Source of the DNA: Gemmatimonadaceae bacterium
GTDB lineage: Bacteria; Latescibacterota; UBA2968; UBA8231
Direction: 5' to 3'
DNA: 22,178 bases
Assembly (NCBI GenBank): GCA_002726335.1
Contig: PBSR01000086.1
Coordinates: 1-22,178 of the forward strand
In this document: positions 14,584-22,178 of the stretch, in pieces
Position numbering within the stretch: position 1 is the stretch's first letter
How the letters are laid out: each line of letters starts with the position of its first letter
Translations under genes and position numbers: made by a program
The notes under the pieces: generated by a model
Told to the model about the DNA's origin: nothing
Databases searched by the model: none
The model's input: the letters and a program-made list of their open reading frames with translations, nothing else

Positions 14584-16605
14584 ATGAGTGAACTGCGGTT
14601 CGAGACATATCGCATGCGTGGTGCCGACGTGGGTCCCGACAACCCCCTGCCTCCCCTGTCGCGGGGCAGTGATCGTCGCGTCGATCCCGAGAAGTACACC
14701 GGTTTCGAGGATGAAATGCTCGATCAGATGGCCTACGGTCATCCTGACAACTACCTGCCCTATACCATGCAGGATCGCTACACACGCGAGCAACACGAGC
14801 GCGACTTCCAGGTAGCGGTGCTGGAAAACGAAACGCTCAAGGCGACCTTCCTGCTCGAACTCGGTGGACGCCTGCGGTCACTGGTGCACAAACCGACGGA
14901 ACGCGAGCTGCTGGAGGCCAATCCTGTGTTTCAGCCGGCGAACCTGGCCGTGCGCAACGCCTGGTTCAGCGGCGGTGTCGAGTGGAACATCGGCATGCTC
15001 GGGCACTTCCCCCTTACCTGCTCGCCGTTGTTCGCCGGGCGTGTGACGACCCCGGACGGCACGCCGGTGCTGCGCCTGTGGGAGTGGGAGCGTCTGCGTC
15101 AGACCCCCTACCAGATCGATGCCTGGCTGCCACCGGATTCGGGTGTGCTCTACGTGCGCGTGCGCATCACGAATCCCCACGACGAGGAAGTGCCGATGTA
15201 CTGGTGGTCGAACGCCGCCGTGCCGGAGACTGCGGACACCCGGGTCCTGGTGCCGGCGAGTTCGGCCTACAACTTCGGCTACGGCGAAGATGGACCGGCC
15301 AGGGTCGACATTCCCGTCGTGCAGGGTACCGACATCAGCTACACGACGAACATCGACCAGGCCTGTGACTTCTTCTACCACGTCGCCACCGAGCACGGAC
15401 AGCGTCCCTGGGTCAGTGCTCTCGATGAGAGCGGCCGCGGTTATGTCCAGGTGTCGACACAGAGGCTCAAGGGCCGCAAGCTGTTCCTCTGGGGCATGGG
15501 CGCGGGCGGTCGACGCTGGCAGGAGTGGTTGTCGGCGCCCGGTCACACCTATCTCGAGATCCAGGCAGGCCTCGCCCGCACCCAGATGCAACACGTCCCG
15601 ATGCCGGCACACACGGACTGGCAATGGCTGGAGGGATACGGCTACCTGGAGGCGGACGCGGCCCACGTACACGGCGACAACTGGCAGGCCGCCGGCGAAG
15701 CCGTCGAGGAGCGCCTGGAAGCTCTGGTGTCCCGGTCACGGATGGAGTCGGACCTGGAGAATGCGCAGAGCTGGGTCGATGCCGACCCGGAGATCGTGCA
15801 GCGCGGCAGTGGCTGGGGAGCGCTCGAGGAACAGCGCCGACAGGCCGGGGGCGAAACCGTACCTGGTAACGGCGGACGTCCGTTCGACACAGAAGCGCTG
15901 GGGCCGCTACAGGCTCCCTGGCAGGAATTGCTGGACACCGGCGCCCTGCCCGAGGTGGATCCACAGGACGAACCCACGAGCTACATGGCCCAGTCCGAAT
16001 GGCGACAGTTGCTCGAAAACGCCGTCAGCGCCGGGCGGGGAGATCATTGGTACAGCTGGTATCAGCTCGGAGTGTTGCGCTATGCCGCCGGCGACTACGC
16101 CGACGCCGGTGACTGCTGGACCACGTCACTGAAACGCTGCGACACGGCCTGGGCCCATCGCAACCTCGCCGTACTGGCCCGGGACGAGGGGCATCTTGCA
16201 GACGCCGCGGCGGAGTATGAGGAGGCGGCGAGGCTGCGTCCTGACCTGCTGCCCCTCGTCTGGGAGTGTGGACAGTGCCTGCTCGATGCTGATGCCGCTG
16301 GCGCCTGGCTGAAGTTGCTGGAGATCCTGCCGCCGGCAACCCGTCAGGCGGGGCGCATCCGCCTGCTGGAGGGCCGTGCCGCCCTGGCGATGCAGGACTT
16401 CGACCGCGTGGGTGACCTGCTCCAGGAGCGTCTCGTCATCGACGACTTGCGCGAAGGCGAGCGCTCGTTGAGCAGTCTCTGGGTCGAGTATCACGAACGG
16501 CGCCTCGCCCACGGGGCCGGAACAGAGGTCGACGACGCCATCCGTGAACGCGTCAGGCGCGATCACCCGGTGCCGGCGCACCTGGACTTCCGCATGCACG
16601 CCTAG
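14584..16605 (+). CDS. DUF5107 domain protein with C-terminal TPR repeats
   Basis: 673 aa from ATG 14584; the longer open frame upstream is antisense to the oxidoreductase. The N-terminal two thirds match the DUF5107 beta-sandwich: LELGGRLRSLVHKPTEREL (91-109), NPVFQPANLAVRNAWFSGGVEWN (113-135), WWSNAAVP (207-214) and LFLWGMGAGGRRWQEWLS (300-317). DUF5107 proteins resemble galactose-mutarotase-type carbohydrate-binding folds and occur in polysaccharide-utilisation settings; their reaction is not established. The C-terminal region (about 488-620) has tetratricopeptide-type helices, for example YSWYQLGVLRYAAGDYADAG and AHRNLAVLARDEGHLADAA. No signal peptide is visible. It is divergent from the oxidoreductase, with a possible regulatory hairpin between them, and is followed after 188 bases by an unrelated gene with its own promoter. 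Confidence 0.85.
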   Translation: MSELRFETYRMRGADVGPDNPLPPLSRGSDRRVDPEKYTGFEDEMLDQMAYGHPDNYLPYTMQDRYTREQHERDFQVAVLENETLKATFLLELGGRLRSLVHKPTERELLEANPVFQPANLAVRNAWFSGGVEWNIGMLGHFPLTCSPLFAGRVTTPDGTPVLRLWEWERLRQTPYQIDAWLPPDSGVLYVRVRITNPHDEEVPMYWWSNAAVPETADTRVLVPASSAYNFGYGEDGPARVDIPVVQGTDISYTTNIDQACDFFYHVATEHGQRPWVSALDESGRGYVQVSTQRLKGRKLFLWGMGAGGRRWQEWLSAPGHTYLEIQAGLARTQMQHVPMPAHTDWQWLEGYGYLEADAAHVHGDNWQAAGEAVEERLEALVSRSRMESDLENAQSWVDADPEIVQRGSGWGALEEQRRQAGGETVPGNGGRPFDTEALGPLQAPWQELLDTGALPEVDPQDEPTSYMAQSEWRQLLENAVSAGRGDHWYSWYQLGVLRYAAGDYADAGDCWTTSLKRCDTAWAHRNLAVLARDEGHLADAAAEYEEAARLRPDLLPLVWECGQCLLDADAAGAWLKLLEILPPATRQAGRIRLLEGRAALAMQDFDRVGDLLQERLVIDDLREGERSLSSLWVEYHERRLAHGAGTEVDDAIRERVRRDHPVPAHLDFRMHA

Positions 16606-16702
16606 AAGAGGTCGATGGCGGAAGGCCTGGCGAACTGAGAGTCGCCTTCGGACACCTGTATGAGGCACGCACTCCGCTTTCGCCTGGACGGACGGCCTGT
16701 CT

Positions 16703-16730
16703 TTGAAAAGCCGGCGCCTGTGTCTATTTT
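16703..16730 (+). promoter_or_regulatory. Putative sigma70-type promoter of the Arg/Glu-rich protein gene
   Basis: TTGAAA (16703-16708) and TATTTT (16725-16730) are separated by 16 bases in the locally AT-richest part of the 188-base gap after the DUF5107 gene. Transcription would start near 16737, giving a leader of about 57 bases that contains a perfect hairpin. Confidence 0.5.
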
Positions 16731-16747
16731 CCTCGCCTACTCAAGCC

Positions 16748-16771
16748 GCTGGTGCCGCTTCCGGCACCAGC
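16748..16771 (+). promoter_or_regulatory. Perfect 10-base-pair hairpin in the leader of the following gene
   Basis: GCTGGTGCCG and CGGCACCAGC flank a CTTC tetraloop. It lies 22 bases before the ATG at 16794 and just after the predicted transcription start. No T-run follows, so an intrinsic terminator for the upstream gene is unlikely. A stabilising or regulatory 5' hairpin, or a protein-binding site in DNA, fits better. Confidence 0.65.
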
Positions 16772-16793
16772 CCACATCGGAAGGGCAGCCGCC

Positions 16794-18020
16794 ATGTCCG
16801 AGATCCAGGCGTCGACCGCCGCTGCCGCCACGCAGCCTGTGGCGCCCACTGGCACAGACCAGCCATCGGCAGCAGCATCCTCTCAGTCCGCGACTGCGAC
16901 GCCAGCCCCCGCCGCGCAACCCACCGCCGAGGTGGATGGCGAGACCGGCCGGAGTCGGGAAACCACAGGACGCGCCCGCGCCTCACAGGAACGGATCTCC
17001 GGGCTGCAGGACGAACGCGAGCAGATCCGCGAGCGCCGAGAACAGTTGCGCGCCGAGAGACAGGAAGCACGACGGGCCGGGCGCCAGGAAGCACGGGAGC
17101 AGCGGCTGGCCGAACGACGCGCAGGGCGCGAGGAACGTCGGGCGGAGCGCGAACAGCGACGGGCAGAGCGACGGGAGGCCCGCCGGGCCGAACGCGGAAC
17201 CGGTGGACCGCAGCAAGCCCCACCGGCCGAGACGCAACGGCCGGATGCCGGTACCACAACGCCCCCGACCCCCGCACCCGCCCCGGAGACAGGTGGCACA
17301 ACCGACGGGGCCGTCACGCCCCCGGCAACGACGGAGAGGGTGGAGCCCACCCAGGCCACAGGCATTCGGATCACCGGGAACGTCCGTCAGACGACGGGTG
17401 AGGTCTCAGAGAACGAGGTCGCCTTCGACGAGAGCACGGTGGCCCGGGAGCGCGGTATCGCGGGCGTCGCCATCGACGATCCCGATGAGGGGGTGACCTT
17501 CCGCTTCGAGGAGACCGGCGACGGCCTCGTCCGGGCGACCCGCTTCGAGACAGTCGACGGTGAGGAGGTGGCTGTCGGCAGCCAGACCCTGGACATCACC
17601 AGCGTCGGCAACGACGACGGCCGAGCCGTTGGCACGCTGAGCTTTGATGATATCGGTCTGGAGCTGGACATCGACGAGGAGTTCACTCCAGGAGACCTGC
17701 ATTTCGTCGAGATCTCCTCCGGCCCGGCCGCCGCCACCGAGGCGGTGGCGGGCAGCTTCACGCCGCAGGCACCCGCGCCGGCGACAGACGCCCCAGATCC
17801 CGAGGAGGCTCTGCGCCAGTTGGACGAACGCGAGCGGCAGATCGAACTGACACTCAGTGCCGAGGAGTCGAGCCTGCTGGCTTTGGTGGGACGCCTCGAG
17901 GACGCGGGATCGTCGTCGACAGACGACGTCGATCCGCTGGCAGGGCTGAGGGAACTGGCCGACTCCCTCGTCGTGCCAGGTAGCCCATCACCAGGACTCG
18001 TAACCCAGTTGCTGACCTGA
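16794..18020 (+). CDS. Unrecognised Arg/Glu-rich helical and beta-domain protein
   Basis: 408 aa from ATG 16794, which has GGAAGG nine bases upstream; an in-frame ATG at 16752 would start inside the leader hairpin. The protein has clear regions: an Ala/Thr/Pro/Ser-rich start (1-58); a long, highly charged Arg/Glu/Gln helix (about 60-134, with units such as RAEREQRRAERREARRAE) that could be a single alpha-helix or coiled coil; a Pro/Thr/Ala linker (135-189); an acidic beta-rich domain (190-310) with TLSFDDIGLELDI; a second linker; and an acidic helix near 335-372. No signal peptide or membrane segment is visible. The beta domain reminds me loosely of flagellin or hook variable domains, but flagellin terminal helices are absent, so I do not assign that. 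The function is unknown. Confidence 0.72.
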   Translation: MSEIQASTAAAATQPVAPTGTDQPSAAASSQSATATPAPAAQPTAEVDGETGRSRETTGRARASQERISGLQDEREQIRERREQLRAERQEARRAGRQEAREQRLAERRAGREERRAEREQRRAERREARRAERGTGGPQQAPPAETQRPDAGTTTPPTPAPAPETGGTTDGAVTPPATTERVEPTQATGIRITGNVRQTTGEVSENEVAFDESTVARERGIAGVAIDDPDEGVTFRFEETGDGLVRATRFETVDGEEVAVGSQTLDITSVGNDDGRAVGTLSFDDIGLELDIDEEFTPGDLHFVEISSGPAAATEAVAGSFTPQAPAPATDAPDPEEALRQLDERERQIELTLSAEESSLLALVGRLEDAGSSSTDDVDPLAGLRELADSLVVPGSPSPGLVTQLLT

Positions 18021-18065
18021 GTCTGATCGAGGGCGACGCCGTCGACGCGGCACCAGCCGGTCGCA

Positions 18066-19331
18066 TCAGATCGTGATCTCGTCGGCCCGCTCGATCACAT
18101 CTCCCGAGTGCAGATGGGCGACAGCCTTCCACCTATCCTCTGACCCGGTCAGCTCGATGCCGTCCTGGATCCATGTCTGTCGGTGCAACGGGTAATAGGG
18201 CTCCTCGAAGGCCGTGTCGAACAGGACACCGTCCCGGTAGTACTCGACGAAATCGATACGCTCCGGATACAGACTCGCCAACCGGATCCAGCGTTTCCCT
18301 TCGTAGACGCAGCCCGGCTCGAACCCTTGAAAATGGAACTGGTCCGCTACGGAAAGAGTCGGCACATCCAGGCCGATGAGTTCCGCCATACGCCAGGCGA
18401 AGAACTGGTCCTCACCCCGCGTGATCGACCAGTCGGCCGGCGGTTCCTGCTTGGTATGGGTGTTGTAGTAACCCCACGATGTTCCGGTCCTGCTGGCGAC
18501 TTTCAGCTGCGTGAAGCGGGGCGAATCCTCATTGCACACGATCGGTCGGTTCAGCCCCAGCGCCTGGGTCTTGCGGATCATGTTGTAGTACGTCTGCTCC
18601 GTACCACCGTTGCCGTGCACCAGCAGGATGTCACTCGCGCGACAGACCTCCGGGTTGCACACGAGCCCTCCCCCCGATGAGCCGACAGGAAGACCACCGG
18701 ATTCGGCGCGGGCAAGGTCGATCAGCGTGGCAATGCCTTCGGCATGGTAGATCAGCGGATGGTCCTTGAAGTCACCCACGTGGTACTCATTGGCGACTTC
18801 GATGATGACGTTGCCGTAGGCCGCTTCGCGCAGAAACCGGCTGCCAGCCGCCACGGCGGCACGGATGCATCGTCCGTCCCGCATTCTGCGGCTCTGCCCC
18901 TGATACAGCAGGCTGACGATGACGACCATGCCGATCTCGTCAGCGGCCGTGATCAGGCGGTCGAGGCGTGCCAGATAGGCTGGATCGATCTGCGTCCCAT
19001 CCTCGCTGAAGGGATTGTTGTCGATCGTGTGGTTGTCGATGGTCAGCACCGGCATGCCGCCCTGCAGGCCGACGGTGAACCCGAGCAGTCCGTACCGCCG
19101 CCATTCCGGCAGAGCTGCGATCAGTCGATCCGTGTTGGTCTCGGCGTCCCAATCCACGCCAAAGCGTGAGAACCGTCCGGGATCGGCGCGGTCGTCGAAG
19201 ATACCCTGAATGAAGCGGGCGTTCATCAGCAGTCCGTGCGCTTCCGTCCTCGTACCCGGGATGTCGCTGTAGGTCAGCTGTCCGTTGATCAGGATTCGAT
19301 CGCCCTTTGTACCGAGTACAGACCGTCCCAT
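18066..19331 (-). CDS. Clan GH-A-like glycosidase (cellulase-type TIM barrel)
   Basis: 421 aa. An N-terminal strand pair DRILINGQLTYSD (11-23) leads into a (beta/alpha)8 region. Two carboxylates sit where clan GH-A enzymes place them: VIIEVANEY with N181-E182 (acid/base position, strand 4) and PIVCNED with E268 (nucleophile position, strand 7), 86 residues apart. About 330-421 form a small beta domain (FVEYYRDGVLFDTAFEEPYY, WKAVAHLHSGD) of the Ig-like kind. No signal peptide is visible. I cannot place it in a numbered GH family; it resembles putative GH5-type proteins in polysaccharide-degrading bacteria. It lies 30 bases after the GH32-like gene and is probably co-transcribed, suggesting both act on related oligosaccharides. 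The start has an AAGGGTG ribosome binding site. Confidence 0.78.
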   Translation of the reverse strand: MGRSVLGTKGDRILINGQLTYSDIPGTRTEAHGLLMNARFIQGIFDDRADPGRFSRFGVDWDAETNTDRLIAALPEWRRYGLLGFTVGLQGGMPVLTIDNHTIDNNPFSEDGTQIDPAYLARLDRLITAADEIGMVVIVSLLYQGQSRRMRDGRCIRAAVAAGSRFLREAAYGNVIIEVANEYHVGDFKDHPLIYHAEGIATLIDLARAESGGLPVGSSGGGLVCNPEVCRASDILLVHGNGGTEQTYYNMIRKTQALGLNRPIVCNEDSPRFTQLKVASRTGTSWGYYNTHTKQEPPADWSITRGEDQFFAWRMAELIGLDVPTLSVADQFHFQGFEPGCVYEGKRWIRLASLYPERIDFVEYYRDGVLFDTAFEEPYYPLHRQTWIQDGIELTGSEDRWKAVAHLHSGDVIERADEITI

Positions 19332-19361
19332 TTCACCACACCCTTTCAGCCGTGCGCTGGC

Positions 19362-20951
19362 TCACGTAAAGACCCGCTCCATAGACCAGGCCTGGAGCCT
19401 CCGGCAGACTGCGGAACTGCCCCGTGCCTCGATCGAAAAACCCACACTCTCGGGGCTCTCCGGGTAAACCCGTGTCAGGCAGGCACTCCGCCCGTTGACG
19501 AAGACCTCCACGATGCTGCGATCGACGAAGATCCGCAGCTCGAGCAGTTCTCCCTCTGCGCAGTGCACGCTGCAGCTCTGCGGTTCGTTGATCTCCCCCT
19601 CGCCACTGGTGGTGGAAAAGGTCGGATCGATGGTGACGATACTGTCGCGGACACTCCAGCTGCGGTTGGCGAAGTCCTTGCCGGCCTCCCGGTGAAAGCC
19701 GATGGCGGTGAACTCTGACTTGTCGTCGGCCCGCAGCACGTTGAGGCGGATATAACGAGCTTCCCTCGTATCGATAGTGGCCAGGATCTCCTGGGCACTC
19801 CCCCGCGCCTCGTCCACCACGATCTCCCGGTTGGCCGGCAGCTCGATGTCGGACAACTCCACCGCGTCGCGGCGCAGTGACTCGACGTCGCCAGCCGGCG
19901 CGATGAGCAGGCGGTCGCCGGCTCCCAGGGTGTAGCGGCGCGGCAGAGACATGACCTGTGCCCAGCCCTCCTGAGGTCGCCCCTCGGTCACGTTGTAAAT
20001 GCAGTAGACGCCGCCCTGGCCGTCAGGATAGGCCGAGGGCGCGTGGATGCTGCCGCCGCCCTGACGGCCCGTGTTGAGGTATCCACCGCGGCGGGCGATG
20101 AACCGCTGCCGATCCCGATCGTAGTCGCCCACCATGTACATGGCGCTGTGGACGTGGCTGAAGGTGAGCAGGATGTGGCGATCGCCGATGGGCCAGAAGT
20201 AGGGACAGGACCCGTCATCGCCGGAGAAGCCGAAGAGATCCCTCTCCATGAACTGCCCCATGTAGACCCAACTCTCCAGGTCGGGTGACCGGAACAGGTG
20301 ATCCACCATGCGACCGGGGCTCGGGTTCTCGCATCCCACCTTGTTGTGGGCATGGGGCTCGGCCAGGGGATTGATCCCGTCGGCCCATCCGCCGCAGAGC
20401 ACATAGTAGAAGTCACCGTCCTTCCAGATGCACGGGTCGTAGACCTGATAGGGTCTCCCGAGTTCGTCGTAGTCGACGTTGAGGATGACCGCCTTGCCCG
20501 TGACGGTCTCCCAGTTGAGCAGAAGGGGATCGTCGGCCACGGCCACCATCAGCCCCGCCTCCCCCTGGTGCCCGTAGTAGGCGGCCACCACCCGGTCCTC
20601 CTCCACGAAGCAGGTACCGGAGAAGCTGTTCTCCTCTGTGTCGGGGTAGATCGCGTAAGGCAGGTCCTGCCAGTGGATGAGGTCCTGGCTGATGGCGTGG
20701 CCCCAATGGACCCGGCCCTCGTTGGGAAAGGCCTGGTAGAACAGATGCCAGTTCCCCTGCCAATAGCACAGACCATTGGGGTCGTTCAGACCATTCTCCG
20801 GCGGGCTGAAGTGATAGAAGGGGCGGTAACGGTCTCCCGACTTGGCGGCTCGGGACTCGGCGAACCGCTTCAGCAGAACGTCGCCCTGCAGTTCTCGTTG
20901 CTGGGCGGGCAGGTCACGGCTGAACTGCTGGCGGGGTGTCCGGGATCTCAC
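19362..20951 (-). CDS. Glycoside hydrolase family 32-like protein (fructan/sucrose hydrolase fold) with altered acid/base motif
   Basis: 529 aa from GTG 20951, which has GGAGA upstream; ATG 21005 in the same frame would add 18 residues but overlaps a palindromic site. The five-bladed propeller shows GLNDPNG (54-60) with the nucleophile D57, NSFSGT (108-113), and VYDP with D172 (transition-state stabiliser, normally RDP). The C-terminal GH32 beta-sandwich is clear: LELRIFVDRSIVEVFVNG (470-487). GH32 enzymes hydrolyse beta-fructosides such as sucrose, levan or inulin. The expected ECP motif is replaced by GDDGSCPYFWPIGDRHILL, with Ser at 248 where the acid/base Glu should be. I have an impression that some GH32-like proteins share this form, so the activity may be different. 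No signal peptide is visible. It is first in an operon with the GH-A-like gene. Confidence 0.85.
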   Translation of the reverse strand: MRSRTPRQQFSRDLPAQQRELQGDVLLKRFAESRAAKSGDRYRPFYHFSPPENGLNDPNGLCYWQGNWHLFYQAFPNEGRVHWGHAISQDLIHWQDLPYAIYPDTEENSFSGTCFVEEDRVVAAYYGHQGEAGLMVAVADDPLLLNWETVTGKAVILNVDYDELGRPYQVYDPCIWKDGDFYYVLCGGWADGINPLAEPHAHNKVGCENPSPGRMVDHLFRSPDLESWVYMGQFMERDLFGFSGDDGSCPYFWPIGDRHILLTFSHVHSAMYMVGDYDRDRQRFIARRGGYLNTGRQGGGSIHAPSAYPDGQGGVYCIYNVTEGRPQEGWAQVMSLPRRYTLGAGDRLLIAPAGDVESLRRDAVELSDIELPANREIVVDEARGSAQEILATIDTREARYIRLNVLRADDKSEFTAIGFHREAGKDFANRSWSVRDSIVTIDPTFSTTSGEGEINEPQSCSVHCAEGELLELRIFVDRSIVEVFVNGRSACLTRVYPESPESVGFSIEARGSSAVCRRLQAWSMERVFT

Positions 20952-20992
20952 GGCGTTCTCTCCGGGAATGTCGTGGTCGGGTTGCACTATGT

Positions 20993-21012
20993 TTGTGGTG
21001 TGCATGACACAA
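20993..21012. promoter_or_regulatory. Imperfect palindrome between divergent GH32-like and URO-D-like genes
   Basis: TTGTGGTGTGCATGACACAA is 20 bases with 7 of 10 positions symmetric around TGCA and perfect outer TTGTG/CACAA arms. It lies in the 78-base gap between the two divergent genes and could be an operator for one or both. No repressor gene is in the window. Confidence 0.35.
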
Positions 21013-21029
21013 TCTAACGGGAAACACCG

Positions 21030-22109
21030 ATGGACGAGAAAGATGTAGATCTCTGCTTGCTGCAGTCCTTCCAGGGAAGGGGACCCAGGTGTGTCTCCCA
21101 ATGGGAGTGCTGGTCTTGTCCCGATGCCGAAACCTACCTGACGGGTATCGACTACTACGAACACCCGAAGCTCTGCAGAGAGAAGCTCACGGAGCTCTAT
21201 CCCCTGCTTCGTGTGTTGGTGCCCGAAGATGATTCTCCGGTAGAACGACCGGTTCAGCAGGAAGGGAAGGCTGTCCGATGGGGTGCTGCTTTGACCTGGG
21301 AGTGGGACTGGGGCCGCGAGTTCAGGACCGTTGAAGAGGCGCTCGCCTTCTCTCCTCTGGAGAATGCGGACATGCGGCAGCGGCACGTGAAGGAGCAACT
21401 CGACTATCGTTCGGAGGGAGAGCTATGTCGGCATTTCAGACAACAACTGCCAGACGACCTCGGAGACGAGGCGCCGGAAGACAGGGTCGTTTTCCTTGCG
21501 TTCTACAACACCATGTTCATGTGGCCCCTGCTCACCTTTGGCTGGGAGAGGTTCCTCGAAATCTGTCTGCTTCCTGAGTTCGAGAGGATCATGGACGAAT
21601 TCGCCGAGCTGAGTCGAAGGGTCTTCCGGGCATTCTCCCGCTTGCCCGCCAACGTGATCATCAGTCACGACGATATCGTCACCGCCAGAGGTCCGGTCTG
21701 CTCACCCCAATGGATGCACAAGTATGTGTTCCCCCGCTATGAGGAATTCTGGGGTATGCTGAGAGACTCCGGAAAGACCGTCGTCCATCTGGTCGATGGA
21801 TGTATTGACGCGTATGTCGACGATGTCATGGCTTGCGGGGCATCTGGCGTCATCACCGAGCCCTACAGCGACTTCAAAGCGATCGCGAAGCGACACCCGG
21901 ACTGTGTACTCTGCGGAGAGGGCGACAGTCGCGTCCTGATGAGCGGTGATGCCGAGGCAATACGAACCATGGTCCGATCCATGGTGGAGACGGCGAACAT
22001 GTGTGGCGGCTACATGATGGGAATAGGCAACCACATCCCATGGAACGTTCCGCCGGAGTCCGCGAAGGTCTACCTGGACGCTGTCCACGAGCTGGCTTTC
22101 AGAGACTAG
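21030..22109 (+). CDS. Uroporphyrinogen-decarboxylase superfamily protein (third in the window)
   Basis: 359 aa. The N-terminal half is divergent (MDEKDVDLCLLQSFQGRG, then WECWSCPD near 25-32). The C-terminal barrel shows family landmarks: ISHDDIVTARGPVCSPQWMHKYVFPRY (211-237), VVHLVDGCIDAYVDDVMACGASGV (251-274), CGEGDSRVLMSGD (295-307) and GIGNHIPWNVPPE (331-343). H253-x2-D256 and H335 occupy the regions where corrinoid methyltransferases carry His-x-Cys and Cys. As in the gene at 506-1573, the canonical zinc triad is not obvious. Several cysteines (C258, C269, C292, C295, C325) lie in the barrel half. The ATG has a weak GGGAA ribosome binding site. It is divergent from the GH32-like operon; this positional link to carbohydrate genes is the only hint of role. 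Confidence 0.83.
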   Translation: MDEKDVDLCLLQSFQGRGPRCVSQWECWSCPDAETYLTGIDYYEHPKLCREKLTELYPLLRVLVPEDDSPVERPVQQEGKAVRWGAALTWEWDWGREFRTVEEALAFSPLENADMRQRHVKEQLDYRSEGELCRHFRQQLPDDLGDEAPEDRVVFLAFYNTMFMWPLLTFGWERFLEICLLPEFERIMDEFAELSRRVFRAFSRLPANVIISHDDIVTARGPVCSPQWMHKYVFPRYEEFWGMLRDSGKTVVHLVDGCIDAYVDDVMACGASGVITEPYSDFKAIAKRHPDCVLCGEGDSRVLMSGDAEAIRTMVRSMVETANMCGGYMMGIGNHIPWNVPPESAKVYLDAVHELAFRD

Positions 22110-22178
22110 TGCTCTGTTAAAGAGTCGGCATTGAGTTTTGGACTTTGGCTAACTGGGTGTCTTCGGTGTTTCGGTTTC
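22107..22178. other. Possible edge of an insertion sequence or repeat, cut by the window end
   Basis: Starting at the TAG stop of the URO-D-like gene, the sequence TAGTGCTCTGTTAAAG leads into a T-rich, lower-GC stretch unlike the rest of the window. Terminal sequences of this kind occur at ends of some insertion elements, but no second end or transposase is visible here. A short CTCT/AGAG hairpin followed by TTTT also leaves a weak terminator reading open. Confidence 0.2.

Noticed and set aside
16748..16771. Leader hairpin as a rho-independent terminator
   Set aside because: No run of T follows the stem on either strand, and it lies about 140 bases after the upstream stop, next to the next gene's start.
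16660..17496. Overlapping plus-strand frames (278 and 232 aa) across the Arg/Glu-rich gene
   Set aside because: They are Pro/Arg-rich and lack structure. The frame starting at 16794 has a ribosome binding site and a coherent domain layout to its stop.
20952..21398. N-terminal extension of the GH32-like frame to 678 aa
   Set aside because: It is antisense to the URO-D-like gene, and GH32 sequence begins only after the GTG/ATG starts near 20951-21005.

Overview
This is a GC-rich bacterial chromosomal window with densely packed genes. All gaps are under 200 bases, and no rRNA, tRNA, CRISPR array or complete mobile element is visible. The gene mix is uroporphyrinogen-decarboxylase-like proteins in several copies, atypical glycoside hydrolases, a DUF5107-TPR protein, a uronate-dehydrogenase-like SDR and DUF3526-type ABC-2 permeases. 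It resembles the free-living carbohydrate-degrading lineages known mostly from metagenomes (Latescibacterota, Poribacteria, Planctomycetes-like). That placement is inference; no marker gene here fixes the phylum. GTG and TTG starts are frequent.

Layout. (1) 1-2543, minus strand: a DUF1848 protein followed by two URO-D-superfamily proteins, the last cut by the window edge. (2) 2655-8983, plus strand: a GH95-like hydrolase, miaA (ATGA overlap), an EgtB-like DinB/FGE iron enzyme, an unrecognised 333-aa protein and an SDR, probably one transcription unit. (3) 8998-12019, minus strand: two ABC-2 permeases with no ATPase gene in view. (4) 12116-13057 plus: a double-GNAT acetyltransferase, convergent with a FAD-dependent DAO-family oxidoreductase (13065-14477 minus). 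(5) 14584-16605 plus: a DUF5107-TPR protein; then 16794-18020 plus: an unrecognised Arg/Glu-rich protein with its own apparent promoter and a perfect leader hairpin. (6) 18066-20951, minus: a GH32-like protein and a clan GH-A-like glycosidase in one operon, divergent from a third URO-D-like gene (21030-22109 plus). The last 69 bases are less GC-rich and may be the edge of an insertion element.

How the genes fit together: GH95-like, GH32-like, GH-A-like, DUF5107 and the uronate-dehydrogenase-like SDR suggest turnover of plant or algal sugars. I see no signal peptide on these proteins, so they probably act on oligosaccharides in the cytoplasm. The URO-D-like proteins lack the zinc-binding cysteines of corrinoid methyltransferases and probably do something else.

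I do not see a clearly new defence or mobile system. The best candidates for undescribed biology are: the EgtB-like enzyme without egtD, next to an unrecognised protein with paired His-Pro/Cys motifs; the GH32-like enzyme that lacks its acid/base glutamate; and the Arg/Glu-rich protein with the hairpin leader.
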